A stretch of 64,000 nucleotides of DNA from an uncultured Winogradskyella sp. GTDB taxonomy: Bacteria > Bacteroidota > Bacteroidia > Flavobacteriales > Flavobacteriaceae. Location: positions 1 to 64,000 of the forward strand of contig NZ_CANMXL010000006.1 of NCBI RefSeq assembly GCF_947501905.1, in the 5' to 3' direction. A model generated the notes under the pieces. It had not been told where the DNA came from, made no database searches, and was given only the letters and a program-made list of their open reading frames with translations. Positions 28,769 through 36,393 of this stretch are shown here, piece by piece. The position numbers and the translations under genes were made by a program. How positions within the stretch are numbered: position 1 is the first letter of the stretch; the number at the start of each line of letters is the position of its first letter.

Positions 28769-28782
28769 TTGACTTTTATCAA
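28769..28782. promoter_or_regulatory. FNR-like box, TTGAC-N4-ATCAA
   Basis: TTGACTTTTATCAA differs in one base from the FNR consensus TTGAT-N4-ATCAA. It lies ~155 bases upstream of the alcohol dehydrogenase start, beside a perfect box at 28792. Confidence 0.5.
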
Positions 28783-28787
28783 GGAGT

Positions 28788-28809
28788 AAAATTGATATAT
28801 ATCAATTTT
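28788..28809. promoter_or_regulatory. Perfect FNR-type palindrome between the Crp/Fnr and alcohol dehydrogenase genes
   Basis: A perfect 22-bp palindrome (arms 28788-28798 and 28799-28809) contains TTGATATATATCAA at 28792-28805, an exact TTGAT-N4-ATCAA box. Centre-to-centre distance to the neighbouring box is 23 bp, about two helical turns. The adjacent regulator has the E-SxSR-type recognition helix expected for such a site. A terminator role is less likely, because the stem is almost all A and T. Confidence 0.6.
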
Positions 28810-28812
28810 TAG

Positions 28813-29388
28813 TTATGAACGTGATCGAATTCTACTTATTGATTCAGGAGAAATGCCTAAGTATGATGCTAAGACGTACTGAGGTACTCTGTTTGCTATT
28901 TGAGGGTATTTATTTACGTACTCCCAATAGCGTTCTTCGGAAGTTTTGCTAATATTGGAAATAGTTCTTTTATAAGAATGAGCCATAGACCTTTCCGTAA
29001 ATAATCTAAAATATTCAGAAATAGAATGTATTCTAGCGCAAAGTTCTTCAACATCATCATATTTCATTTGTAAGATGAGAGAGTCTTCAAGTGCTTCAGC
29101 ATAATACTCGGCAGGAGTTCTATTCAAATAACTATAAAAATCTGTAAAAAACCAATCTTCTATTGCAATAATTATAGTGTGCTCTTTTCCTGAATCATCT
29201 AAATAGAAAACTCTAACAGCGCCTTCTACAATATAGTTTCGATATTCAGAAACAAACCCAGGTTGAACAATAAATTGTCTTTTCTTTACTCTAGTAGTTT
29301 TTAATATTGAAATGAACTCTTTAATTTCATTGTCTGATAATTTAACATATCTGGCAATGTGATCCAATATTCCCTTGTATATACTCAT
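28813..29388 (-). CDS. Crp/Fnr family transcriptional regulator
   Basis: A 191-residue regulator. A cyclic-nucleotide-binding-like beta-roll (~25-110, with RQFIVQPGFVSEYRNYIVEGAVRVF) is followed by a dimerisation helix and a C-terminal helix-turn-helix (~168-190). The recognition helix SPESISRIRSR has Glu182, Ser185 and Arg186 in the positions that read TTGAT/GTGA half sites in CRP and FNR. It lacks an N-terminal Cys cluster, so it is not an iron-sulfur FNR; the ligand is unknown. Two FNR-like palindromes follow its stop codon, upstream of the alcohol dehydrogenase gene. Confidence 0.9.
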   Translation of the reverse strand: MSIYKGILDHIARYVKLSDNEIKEFISILKTTRVKKRQFIVQPGFVSEYRNYIVEGAVRVFYLDDSGKEHTIIIAIEDWFFTDFYSYLNRTPAEYYAEALEDSLILQMKYDDVEELCARIHSISEYFRLFTERSMAHSYKRTISNISKTSEERYWEYVNKYPQIANRVPQYVLASYLGISPESISRIRSRS

Positions 29389-29473
29389 CGATTTATCTTG
29401 TTTTTACTTCACTAATAAACTTTAAAGATTAGATTTTGTTCTTTTTTTCTCAAATGTCCACAACGTTAAGATA

Positions 29474-29507
29474 AGTTCAGTTGATACTGAAACAGGTTCA
29501 GCACAAG
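29474..29507. repeat. REP-like remnant (GTTCAG...ACTGAAAC...GGTTCAG)
   Basis: The stretch resembles the interspersed palindromic sequences (of the type CTGAAACAAGTTCAG) that I recall as common in intergenic DNA of Flavobacteriaceae. It lies between the Crp/Fnr and ytxJ genes. Copy number cannot be judged from this window. Confidence 0.35.
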
Positions 29508-29546
29508 TAAGCGAAGTTAGTTTTTTACAAGCTTATAATCCATAAA

Positions 29547-29933
29547 CTATACAAACTTTGCCAATTCCAGCTCATTAATTGCACCATGCGAAGCATGTGC
29601 CATAGCAACACCATTACGTATAATTAATAACTGCGGCGATTGATGCAATACTTGAAACTTATAACCTGTTTCATTAGAGACGTCGCGATAGTTTAATAAA
29701 TCTAAGTAGTATAAATCGGCGTTAATATCTATAGCATACATAGACACAAACTGATTCATCACCATACGGCTAATGCCGCAACGTGTAGAATGCTTAAATA
29801 TCAATTGAGTTTTAGCTTGAGAGCGTTTTTCAATTTCTGCTAATTGATTAACCGCAGTTAAGGCTTGCCAAGGCAAGACTTTCTCTTCTTTAGGCTCAGA
29901 TGAAGAATTAAATAATTTATTAAATAGTCCCAT
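29547..29933 (-). CDS. ytxJ: Bacillithiol system redox-active protein YtxJ
   Basis: A 128-residue thioredoxin-fold protein of the YtxJ (DUF2847) family. The active-site region IFKHSTRCGISRMVMNQF has a single Cys, as expected for a monothiol bacilliredoxin. The later cis-proline-type loop HQSPQLLIIRNG fits the fold. It is thought to remove bacillithiol from protein thiols, and Flavobacteriia are known bacillithiol users. It is cytoplasmic and appears to be a single-gene unit. Confidence 0.88.
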   Translation of the reverse strand: MGLFNKLFNSSSEPKEEKVLPWQALTAVNQLAEIEKRSQAKTQLIFKHSTRCGISRMVMNQFVSMYAIDINADLYYLDLLNYRDVSNETGYKFQVLHQSPQLLIIRNGVAMAHASHGAINELELAKFV

Positions 29934-29955
29934 ATATGTTTTTCTTTTTCAATTG

Positions 29956-30047
29956 AGTCGAAAAATAAATCTCGACTTACACACAGACAAAAAGTCATTA
30001 AAAATGCAGTGTTTACGGACATTTTGTCGTTCATCCAGATAGCTATC
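29956..30047. repeat. Two short palindromes in the ytxJ-clpB divergent region
   Basis: AGTCGA (29956-29961) pairs with TCGACT (29972-29977), and GATAGCTATC (30038-30047) is a perfect palindrome inside CCAGATAGCTATCGGG. The second resembles a repeat common in flavobacterial intergenic DNA. They may be REP-like remnants or leader structures of ytxJ and clpB. Confidence 0.35.
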
Positions 30048-30101
30048 GGGATTGGTAAGATAATTGAAATATAGCTAACAGAAAAAGAAACATTTAAGAT
30101 T

Positions 30102-32708
30102 ATGAACTTTAATAACTATACAATTAAATCACAAGAAGCCATACAACAGGCGCAGCAAATTGCGCAGAGTTATGGTCATCAGCAAATAGAAAATGAGCAT
30201 ATCTTTAAAGGTATTCTTAATGTTGATGAGAATGTATTGCCTTTTATACTCAAAAAACTGAATGTAAATGTCAATTTACTAGAACAGATACTAGATAACG
30301 AATTAGAGAGTTATCCTAAAGTTAGCGGGACAGATATCATGCTCTCTAGAGAAGCCGGTAAAGCAGTAAACGAAGCGTCAATCATCGCAAAAAAAATGAA
30401 TGATGATTTTGTGTCTATTGAACATTTATTACTTGCTATATTCAAATCTAAAAGTAAAATTGCGCAGGTTCTAAAAGACCAAAGCGTTACTGAGAAAGCT
30501 TTGAAAGCTGCTATAGAAGAATTACGCAAAGGTGATAGAGTCACATCGCAAAGTCAAGAAGAGACTTATAATTCATTAAATAAATATGCAAAAAACCTCA
30601 ACCAATTAGCAGAAGACGGAAAATTAGATCCCGTTATTGGTCGTGATGAGGAGATTCGTAGAATTCTTCAAATTTTATCTAGACGAACAAAAAACAATCC
30701 TATTTTAGTTGGTGAGCCCGGAACAGGTAAAACTGCTATAGCCGAAGGTTTAGCACACAGAATTATTGATGGGGATATTCCTGAAAATTTAAAAGACAAA
30801 CAAATCTTTGCTTTAGATATGGGCGCACTAATAGCAGGTGCAAAATTTAAAGGAGAATTTGAAGAGCGCCTAAAGGCTGTTATCAAAGAAGTCACTACTA
30901 GTGATGGAGATATTGTTTTATTTATAGACGAGATACACACACTTGTTGGTGCCGGTGGCGGACAAGGCGCTATGGATGCAGCAAATATTCTAAAACCAGC
31001 TTTAGCGCGAGGTGAATTGAGAGCTATTGGGGCTACGACTCTAGATGAATACCAAAAGTATTTTGAACAAGACAAAGCTTTAGAGCGTCGTTTTCAAAAA
31101 GTAACAGTTAATGAACCTGATACAGAGAGCGCTATTTCAATACTCCGTGGCATTAAAGAAAAGTACGAAACACATCACAAAGTGCGTATTAAAGATGAAG
31201 CTATTATTGGTGCTGTAGAATTATCTAACAGATATATTACCAATCGTTTTCTACCAGATAAAGCCATTGACTTAATGGATGAAGCAGCTTCTAAATTACG
31301 TATGGAAATCAACTCCAAACCCGAAGAATTGGATGTTCTGGATAGAAAAATCATGCAATTAGAAATTGAGCATGAAGCCATAAAGCGTGAAAAAGATGAA
31401 ACAAAATTAAAGTCTTTAAAAGCTGAATTAGCAAATCTTAAAGAAGAACGCAACGAGCTAAATGCCAAGTGGAAAAATGAAAAAGAAGTTGTCGAAAATG
31501 TTCAGAATATAAAACAAGATATTGAAAACTATAAACTTGAAGCTGAACGTGCCGAGCGTGATGGTGATTATGGTAAAGTAGCTGAAATCCGTTACGGTAA
31601 GATTAAAGAAGCTACTGAAGCTTTAGAAAAATTTCAAAAGCAACTCGCAGAGCAGCAAGAAACGGCTTTGATTAAAGAAGAAGTGACTTATGAAGACATT
31701 GCAGATGTCGTTGCCAAATGGACAGGTATTCCAGTAACCAAAATGATTCAGAGTGAACGTGAAAAGTTGCTAAGACTAGAGGATGAATTACACAAGCGTG
31801 TTGTTGGACAAGAAGAAGCTATAATTGCTGTAAGTGACGCCGTGAGACGTTCTCGAGCTGGATTGCAAAACCCGCAAAAACCAATAGGTACATTTCTATT
31901 TTTAGGAACAACTGGTGTTGGTAAAACGGAATTAGCTAAAGCTCTGGCTGAATATTTATTCGATGATGAAAATGCATTAACACGCATTGATATGAGTGAA
32001 TACCAAGAGCGACATGCAGTAAGCAGATTAGTTGGTGCGCCTCCAGGATATGTAGGTTATGATGAAGGCGGACAATTAACTGAAGCTGTACGTAGAAAAC
32101 CATATTCTGTAGTCTTATTAGATGAAATTGAAAAGGCACATCCAGATACATTCAATATTTTATTGCAAGTACTAGATGAAGGTAGATTGACGGATAATAA
32201 AGGACGTATTGCAGATTTTAAAAACACAATTATTATTATGACGTCTAATATGGGAAGTCATATTATACAAGAGCGTTTTCAGGCAACTAAGGATATCCCT
32301 TCTGCTATGGAATCTGCTAAAGTAGATGTACTAGGCTTGTTAAAGCAAACAGTAAGACCAGAGTTTTTAAACCGTATAGATGATACTATAATGTTTACGC
32401 CATTATCAAAAGATAATATCAAAGACATTGTAGACTTACAATTAAAATCGGTTACCAAAATGATTGCACAACAAGGCATAACCTTTGACGCAACAGATGA
32501 AGCAAAAGCATATTTAGCAGATAAAGGTTATAATCCTGAGTATGGCGCACGACCAGTAAAACGAGTGATTCAGAAGGAAGTCTTAAATCAGTTAAGTAAA
32601 GAAATACTTGCAGGAAAGGTAACAACGAATAGCATTATTCTACTTGACGAATTTGATAGTCAACTGGTTTTTAGAAATCAAGGAGATTTAGTTATCGAAG
32701 AATTTTAG
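30102..32708 (+). CDS. clpB: ATP-dependent chaperone ClpB
   Basis: An 868-residue Hsp100 disaggregase, full length. The N-domain (~1-150) is followed by AAA-1 with Walker A GEPGTGKT (~204) and Walker B LFIDEIHTLVGAG. The long coiled-coil middle domain (~400-530) distinguishes ClpB from ClpA and ClpC. AAA-2 has Walker A GTTGVGKT (~602) and LLDEIEKAHPD. It acts with DnaK to dissolve protein aggregates in the cytoplasm and is normally heat-induced; no specific heat-shock operator could be identified upstream. A large structured region and terminator follow it. Confidence 0.98.
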   Translation: MNFNNYTIKSQEAIQQAQQIAQSYGHQQIENEHIFKGILNVDENVLPFILKKLNVNVNLLEQILDNELESYPKVSGTDIMLSREAGKAVNEASIIAKKMNDDFVSIEHLLLAIFKSKSKIAQVLKDQSVTEKALKAAIEELRKGDRVTSQSQEETYNSLNKYAKNLNQLAEDGKLDPVIGRDEEIRRILQILSRRTKNNPILVGEPGTGKTAIAEGLAHRIIDGDIPENLKDKQIFALDMGALIAGAKFKGEFEERLKAVIKEVTTSDGDIVLFIDEIHTLVGAGGGQGAMDAANILKPALARGELRAIGATTLDEYQKYFEQDKALERRFQKVTVNEPDTESAISILRGIKEKYETHHKVRIKDEAIIGAVELSNRYITNRFLPDKAIDLMDEAASKLRMEINSKPEELDVLDRKIMQLEIEHEAIKREKDETKLKSLKAELANLKEERNELNAKWKNEKEVVENVQNIKQDIENYKLEAERAERDGDYGKVAEIRYGKIKEATEALEKFQKQLAEQQETALIKEEVTYEDIADVVAKWTGIPVTKMIQSEREKLLRLEDELHKRVVGQEEAIIAVSDAVRRSRAGLQNPQKPIGTFLFLGTTGVGKTELAKALAEYLFDDENALTRIDMSEYQERHAVSRLVGAPPGYVGYDEGGQLTEAVRRKPYSVVLLDEIEKAHPDTFNILLQVLDEGRLTDNKGRIADFKNTIIIMTSNMGSHIIQERFQATKDIPSAMESAKVDVLGLLKQTVRPEFLNRIDDTIMFTPLSKDNIKDIVDLQLKSVTKMIAQQGITFDATDEAKAYLADKGYNPEYGARPVKRVIQKEVLNQLSKEILAGKVTTNSIILLDEFDSQLVFRNQGDLVIEEF

Positions 32709-32727
32709 ATATTTCTGTAACAAATGA

Positions 32728-32772
32728 GCCGCTAAACAGTCTATATAATGATTGGTTGGTCTGCTTAGCGGC
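32728..32772 (+). ncRNA. Long-loop hairpin after clpB
   Basis: GCCGCTAA (32728-32735) plus CAG (32737-32739) pairs with CTG (32761-32763) plus TTAGCGGC (32765-32772), with opposed single bases and a ~21-base AT-rich loop. It starts 19 bases past the clpB stop and precedes a separate terminator. It could protect the 3' end or be part of a small RNA; function is inference. Confidence 0.4.
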
Positions 32773-32781
32773 AGACAATTT

Positions 32782-32838
32782 AAGGCAGCGCAAAAATACG
32801 TTTGAGACGTCCAAACTAAAGTAGCGCTGCCTTTTTAT
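32782..32838 (+). terminator. Nested-hairpin terminator after clpB
   Basis: AAGGCAGCGC (32782-32791) pairs perfectly with GCGCTGCCTT (32824-32833), followed by T5. The interior holds a second small stem, GTTTG (32800-32804) with CAAAC (32812-32816). The long, structured interior is unusual for a simple terminator. Confidence 0.7.
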
Positions 32839-32907
32839 TTTCAAAACTTTGAAAAACTTGTAACAAGATTACAATTACCACTACTTATCTTCAAAACAAA
32901 TTCAACT

Positions 32908-33777
32908 ATGAAAAAAATTAAAACTTTATACTCAGCAATATTAGTTGCTATTATTTCAATATTTACAAGTAATGCACAGCAATTAGAGAATTCTACACTC
33001 TGGAAAATTACAGGAAATGGTCTAGAGCAACCTTCATATCTTTTTGGCACCATACACATCACTTGTGATGCAACACTAGATGATGATGTTAAAAAAGCAT
33101 TGGATGAGACTACACAAGTTGTTTTAGAATTAGATATGGATTCTGGAGATATGCAATCAAAAATGATGCAGAACATGTATATGAAAGACGGGCAAACATT
33201 AAAAGATTTAGTTTCTGAAGAAGATTATAAAGCCATTGATGAGATGTTTAAAAAACATATGGGTGTTTCAGTACAGATGATGCAAAACATGAAACCTATA
33301 TTTTTAACTGCGGCATTATATCCAAATCTTATTGATTGTCCAATGCAATCCTTTGAAGAAGAGTTATTAAAAGTTGCAAAAAAAGAAGGTGAAGAAATAA
33401 AAGGACTAGAAACTATACAAGACCAATTAAATGTCTTTGACGAAATACCATATAAAGAGCAGGCAAAAGATTTAGTACGTTCTGCAAAAGATGATTTAGC
33501 TTATGACAAAGCCACTTTCTCTAAAATGATGGAAACTTATAAAAATGAAAATATTACGGAGATGATTGATATGATGAATGACGATAACTATTCTTCGGTC
33601 GCTGAATATCAAGACATTCTTTTGGATAACAGAAATAAAAACTGGATTCCTAAAATAGGCGAATTTGCCAAAGAACAACCTACTTTTTTTGGTGTAGGAG
33701 CTGGACATTTAGCAGGCAAAAATGGAGTTATCAAATTATTACGAAAAGAAGGATACACCGTTGAAGCTGTAAAATAA
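32908..33777 (+). CDS. TraB/GumN family protein
   Basis: A 289-residue exported protein with a signal peptide (~1-24, FTSNAQQ). The TraB/GumN fold is shown by SYLFGTIHI with its GTxH motif near the N-terminus, VVLELDMDSG, the central FEEELLKVAKKEGEEIKGLET and the C-terminal FGVGAGHLAGKNGVIKLLR. These conserved His/Glu residues resemble those of Tiki-like metalloproteases, but activity in bacterial members is unproven. Probably periplasmic. The C-terminal block shows the protein is complete. Confidence 0.9.
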   Translation: MKKIKTLYSAILVAIISIFTSNAQQLENSTLWKITGNGLEQPSYLFGTIHITCDATLDDDVKKALDETTQVVLELDMDSGDMQSKMMQNMYMKDGQTLKDLVSEEDYKAIDEMFKKHMGVSVQMMQNMKPIFLTAALYPNLIDCPMQSFEEELLKVAKKEGEEIKGLETIQDQLNVFDEIPYKEQAKDLVRSAKDDLAYDKATFSKMMETYKNENITEMIDMMNDDNYSSVAEYQDILLDNRNKNWIPKIGEFAKEQPTFFGVGAGHLAGKNGVIKLLRKEGYTVEAVK

Positions 33778-33800
33778 ACTGTAAAATTTATATAAGAATA

Positions 33801-33830
33801 AAAAAAATATACCAATTGGTATATTTTTTT
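33801..33830. promoter_or_regulatory. TetR operator upstream of the tetR-type gene
   Basis: A perfect 30-bp palindrome centred between 33815 and 33816, with core ATATACCAATTGGTATAT. A matching site lies upstream of the thioesterase gene at 34456. It directly precedes the -7 box of the regulator's promoter, so occupancy should block transcription (autorepression). Confidence 0.8.
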
Positions 33831-33838
33831 TATATTTG
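33831..33838 (+). promoter_or_regulatory. -7 box of the tetR-type gene, adjoining the operator
   Basis: TATATTTG is an exact TAnnTTTG match and lies only four bases before the ATG at 33843, so the mRNA is probably leaderless. The -33 region falls inside the operator and has no clear TTG at the usual distance. Confidence 0.6.
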
Positions 33839-33842
33839 AATT

Positions 33843-34439
33843 ATGCTAACAAAAGCTGAATACACAAAACTACATATCTTAGAGACGGTTGCACCAATTT
33901 TTAATAAAAATGGTTATGCAGCAACAAGCCTGAGTGATGTAACTAAGGCAACCGGCTTAACTAAGGGTGCTATCTATGGTAATTTTAAAAATAAAGAAGA
34001 ATTAGCAGTCGCGGCATTTAAACATACTGTTAAGAAATTAATGTCTCTTATATCTTCACATATTGAAAAAAGTGAATCTCCAATCCAAAAACTATATCTC
34101 ATAGCAGATTTTTATAAAAGTTACTATAGCTTGAGTAAAACTTATGGTGGTTGTCCTGTGTTGAATATTGGTGTAGATGCCAACAATCAAAATTCAGATT
34201 TATTAGAAAAAGTACGAGTTGTTATTGAGCGTATACAAGACCAAGTTGCAACGATTATAGAAGATGGTATTGAAGCTGGTGAAATTTCGACAGAAATTAA
34301 TGCTATGCAATACGCAAAGCGTATAGACTCAATGATTCAAGGCGCTATTTTTATGACCTATACTATGGATGATGAATTTTATATGAAAGATACCATGAAG
34401 CAGATAGAAGATATGATTACTAATGAATTAAAAGCTTAA
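33843..34439 (+). CDS. TetR/AcrR family transcriptional regulator
   Basis: A 198-residue repressor. The N-terminal helix-turn-helix (~10-55) has ETVAPIFNKNGYAATSLSDV followed by LTKGAIYGNFKNKEEL, the canonical TetR signature. The C-terminal ligand-binding domain resembles the TetR_C group with GGCPVLNIG. The ligand is unknown. Perfect or near-perfect ATATACCRATTGGTATAT palindromes lie before this gene and before the next one, so it most likely represses both itself and the thioesterase. Confidence 0.93.
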   Translation: MLTKAEYTKLHILETVAPIFNKNGYAATSLSDVTKATGLTKGAIYGNFKNKEELAVAAFKHTVKKLMSLISSHIEKSESPIQKLYLIADFYKSYYSLSKTYGGCPVLNIGVDANNQNSDLLEKVRVVIERIQDQVATIIEDGIEAGEISTEINAMQYAKRIDSMIQGAIFMTYTMDDEFYMKDTMKQIEDMITNELKA

Positions 34440-34455
34440 TTTTTTTTTAATCAAT

Positions 34456-34475
34456 AATATACCGATTGGTATATT
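34456..34475. promoter_or_regulatory. TetR operator upstream of the thioesterase gene
   Basis: AATATACCGATTGGTATATT repeats the operator found before the tetR-type gene, with one central mismatch in symmetry. It lies 17 bases before the thioesterase start codon. Confidence 0.8.
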
Positions 34476-34492
34476 TTAAAAACAACTAAAAA

Positions 34493-34966
34493 ATGAACTT
34501 ACCAAAAACTGTAGAGAGTAAAACAAAAATTAGATTTCAAGATTGTGACCCATTCAATCATTTAAACAATGGTAAATACATAGATTATTTTATGAATCAT
34601 CGTGAAGACGAATTAATAAACGCTTATGATTTTGATATTTATAAGATGGCAAAATTACAAGGCAAAAGTTGGGTGTCTAGCAGCAACCAAATCGTTTATT
34701 TAAAACCAGCTTTGCTTATGGAAACAGTTACTATCGAATCGCAACTTATATATTTTGATAATAGTCATCTAAAGGCAGAAATGAGAATGTATAATAAAGA
34801 CAAAACTCAATTAAAATCTATTATTTGGTGCGGTTTTACACATTACAATCTAATGACACAAAAAAGAGAAACACATTCTGAAGATATGCTTAACTTATTT
34901 AATCGTATTGTAAATCCAATAGAGCAAAACACTTTTGAAAATCGACTATTAAGCTTCAAATCTTAA
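34493..34966 (+). CDS. Acyl-CoA thioesterase (hotdog fold, 4HBT type)
   Basis: A 157-residue hotdog-fold protein. The segment TKIRFQDCDPFNHLNNGKYIDYF holds the DxFxHLNN catalytic region of the 4-hydroxybenzoyl-CoA thioesterase group, and YLKPALLMETVTIES is the central strand. It hydrolyses an acyl-CoA of unknown chain in the cytoplasm. It sits behind a TetR operator matching the one at the regulator gene, so it is the probable regulated target; an acyl-CoA or fatty-acid signal is a reasonable guess. Confidence 0.88.
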   Translation: MNLPKTVESKTKIRFQDCDPFNHLNNGKYIDYFMNHREDELINAYDFDIYKMAKLQGKSWVSSSNQIVYLKPALLMETVTIESQLIYFDNSHLKAEMRMYNKDKTQLKSIIWCGFTHYNLMTQKRETHSEDMLNLFNRIVNPIEQNTFENRLLSFKS

Positions 34967-35001
34967 CATTTAACAAATTAATTTACAATTATTTACAAAT
35001 T

Positions 35002-35050
35002 ATTCGATGAAATGCATAGTAAAAAACCAGTAAATGCTTTCATTTCATCG
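35002..35050. promoter_or_regulatory. Inverted pair of TGCATTTCATCGAAT-type motifs
   Basis: The minus strand of 35002-35016 reads TGCATTTCATCGAAT, identical to the site at 942-956. The plus strand at 35041-35053 reads CATTTCATCGGAT. Together they form a perfect 10-bp inverted repeat (35005-35014 and 35041-35050) with a 26-base spacer, between the thioesterase gene and deoC. There is no T run, so it is not a typical terminator. Confidence 0.45.
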
Positions 35051-35130
35051 GATAAATTGTTAATTTAGTCGAGCTAATTAATTCCAATACAGCTTTAATA
35101 CAAGTTTAAATTCTTGTCAAAGTTTCCCTT

Positions 35131-35145
35131 TACTCTTATAGAGTA
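35131..35145. promoter_or_regulatory. Small inverted repeat upstream of deoC
   Basis: TACTCT (35131-35136) and AGAGTA (35140-35145) are separated by three bases, 26 bases before the deoC start. A possible operator; no factor can be named. Confidence 0.25.
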
Positions 35146-35171
35146 TAAACCCTTTTTAAAGTATCTAAATC

Positions 35172-35834
35172 ATGGAATTAAACGCACATATAGACCACAC
35201 ATTATTAAAATCTACAGCTACAGAAAAAGAGATTATCAAACTATGTAATGAAGCGATCACCTATAATTTCCATTCTGTTTGCGTAAATAGTTGCTACATT
35301 CCTATTGCTAAGCAAGTATTAAAAGAAACACCAGTAGGTATTTGTGCTGTTGTTGGCTTTCCTTTAGGTGCTATGTCTACTCAAGCAAAAATTTATGAAG
35401 CCAAACAAGCCATTGAAAGTGGCGCTACAGAGATTGACATGGTCATGAATATTGGGTTTCTAAAAAGCAGAAATTATGTTGCTGTCTTAAAAGACATTAA
35501 TGATGTTAAATCTGCAATTGGTACTACACCATTAAAAGTTATCTTAGAAATTAGTGAACTTTCTAAAAATGAAATTGTTAGAGCTTGTGAAATTTGTATT
35601 GATGCCAAAGCAGATTTTGTAAAAACCTCAACTGGTTTTTCTGGAAGTGGTGCTACACTAACTGCTGTAAAAATTATGAAAAAAACAGTAAAAGGTCAAG
35701 CTAAAATAAAAGCCTCTGGTGGTATTAGAAGTTATGCTACAGCTTTAAAATATTTTGAAGCAGGTGTAGACAGAATAGGCACTTCGTCTAGCGTAGCTAT
35801 GATGAATAATCAAAATCTTAAAGTCGCGAACTAA
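35172..35834 (+). CDS. deoC: Deoxyribose-phosphate aldolase
   Basis: A 220-residue class I aldolase that cleaves 2-deoxyribose-5-phosphate to glyceraldehyde-3-phosphate and acetaldehyde. Motifs: IDHTLLKSTATEKEI at the start, the GFPLGAMSTQAK phosphate-site loop, EIDMVMNIGFLKS, the Schiff-base lysine in DFVKTSTGFSGSGAT, and the second essential lysine in IKASGGIRSYATA. Full length and cytoplasmic. No other deoxynucleoside catabolism gene is adjacent. Confidence 0.96.
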   Translation: MELNAHIDHTLLKSTATEKEIIKLCNEAITYNFHSVCVNSCYIPIAKQVLKETPVGICAVVGFPLGAMSTQAKIYEAKQAIESGATEIDMVMNIGFLKSRNYVAVLKDINDVKSAIGTTPLKVILEISELSKNEIVRACEICIDAKADFVKTSTGFSGSGATLTAVKIMKKTVKGQAKIKASGGIRSYATALKYFEAGVDRIGTSSSVAMMNNQNLKVAN

Positions 35835-35900
35835 AAAATAGTTCTCAACACATCGCAACCTTCTGAGGGTTTTCACATCTATATGATAAATCCAATCATT

Positions 35901-36320
35901 ATGAGAAAACATTTTTTATTTTTATTTATAGCATCTATTCTTTTTATCAATTGTGATACTAATAACGATACAGTTACAAATCAACATCCTATTGTTGGTG
36001 ATTGGCAGCTAATTGAAACTCGTGATGGTTTTGGTGGGGGTTCTACATTTTATAATCAGAATGATGTTATTTACAAATTTAATTCTGACAATACATTAGA
36101 AGTTATTAGTACTATTACTGAATTTGAATCTCAAATTTCGACTTACGAAATAAGTGTTGATTGCTTTATTGAGGGTTGTCCTGGAAATAATGGTAATATT
36201 ACAGATATTATAACTATAGATTCTGATAGAAATATAATAGAACAACTAGATGATAATAATTTATGGTTTGGACAACAAATTTTTGATGGTTTAGATTTAA
36301 TATTTGAGCGTCTTCCTTAG
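35901..36320 (+). CDS. Small lipocalin-like lipoprotein of unknown function
   Basis: From the ATG at 35901 the protein has 139 residues and a lipoprotein signal ending LFINC, with the lipidated Cys at 18. An upstream in-frame ATG at 35883 would add six residues before a normal signal and is less likely. The mature part opens with HPIVGDWQLIETRDG and continues with FNSDNTLEVIS, the pattern of the small lipocalin-like proteins common in Bacteroidota. Probably membrane-anchored. No function can be assigned. Confidence 0.75.
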   Translation: MRKHFLFLFIASILFINCDTNNDTVTNQHPIVGDWQLIETRDGFGGGSTFYNQNDVIYKFNSDNTLEVISTITEFESQISTYEISVDCFIEGCPGNNGNITDIITIDSDRNIIEQLDDNNLWFGQQIFDGLDLIFERLP

Positions 36321-36360
36321 TTTTTAACATAGCTTTAAAAGCAACTACAAATTTCTAAGT

Positions 36361-36368
36361 TATATTTG
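36361..36368 (+). promoter_or_regulatory. -7 box upstream of the NTF2/phosphatase fusion gene
   Basis: TATATTTG is an exact TAnnTTTG match, 25 bases before the ATG at 36394. The -33 element is not clear. Confidence 0.4.
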
Positions 36369-36393
36369 AAGGAATCTTTCATTCAATATAACC

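Noticed and set aside
30668..31075. Long antisense frame opposite clpB (and similar ones at 8899-9243 and 12789-13130)
   Set aside because: These are frames opposite strongly conserved coding sequence, with Ser/Leu-rich content expected from the complement; shadows of the real genes.
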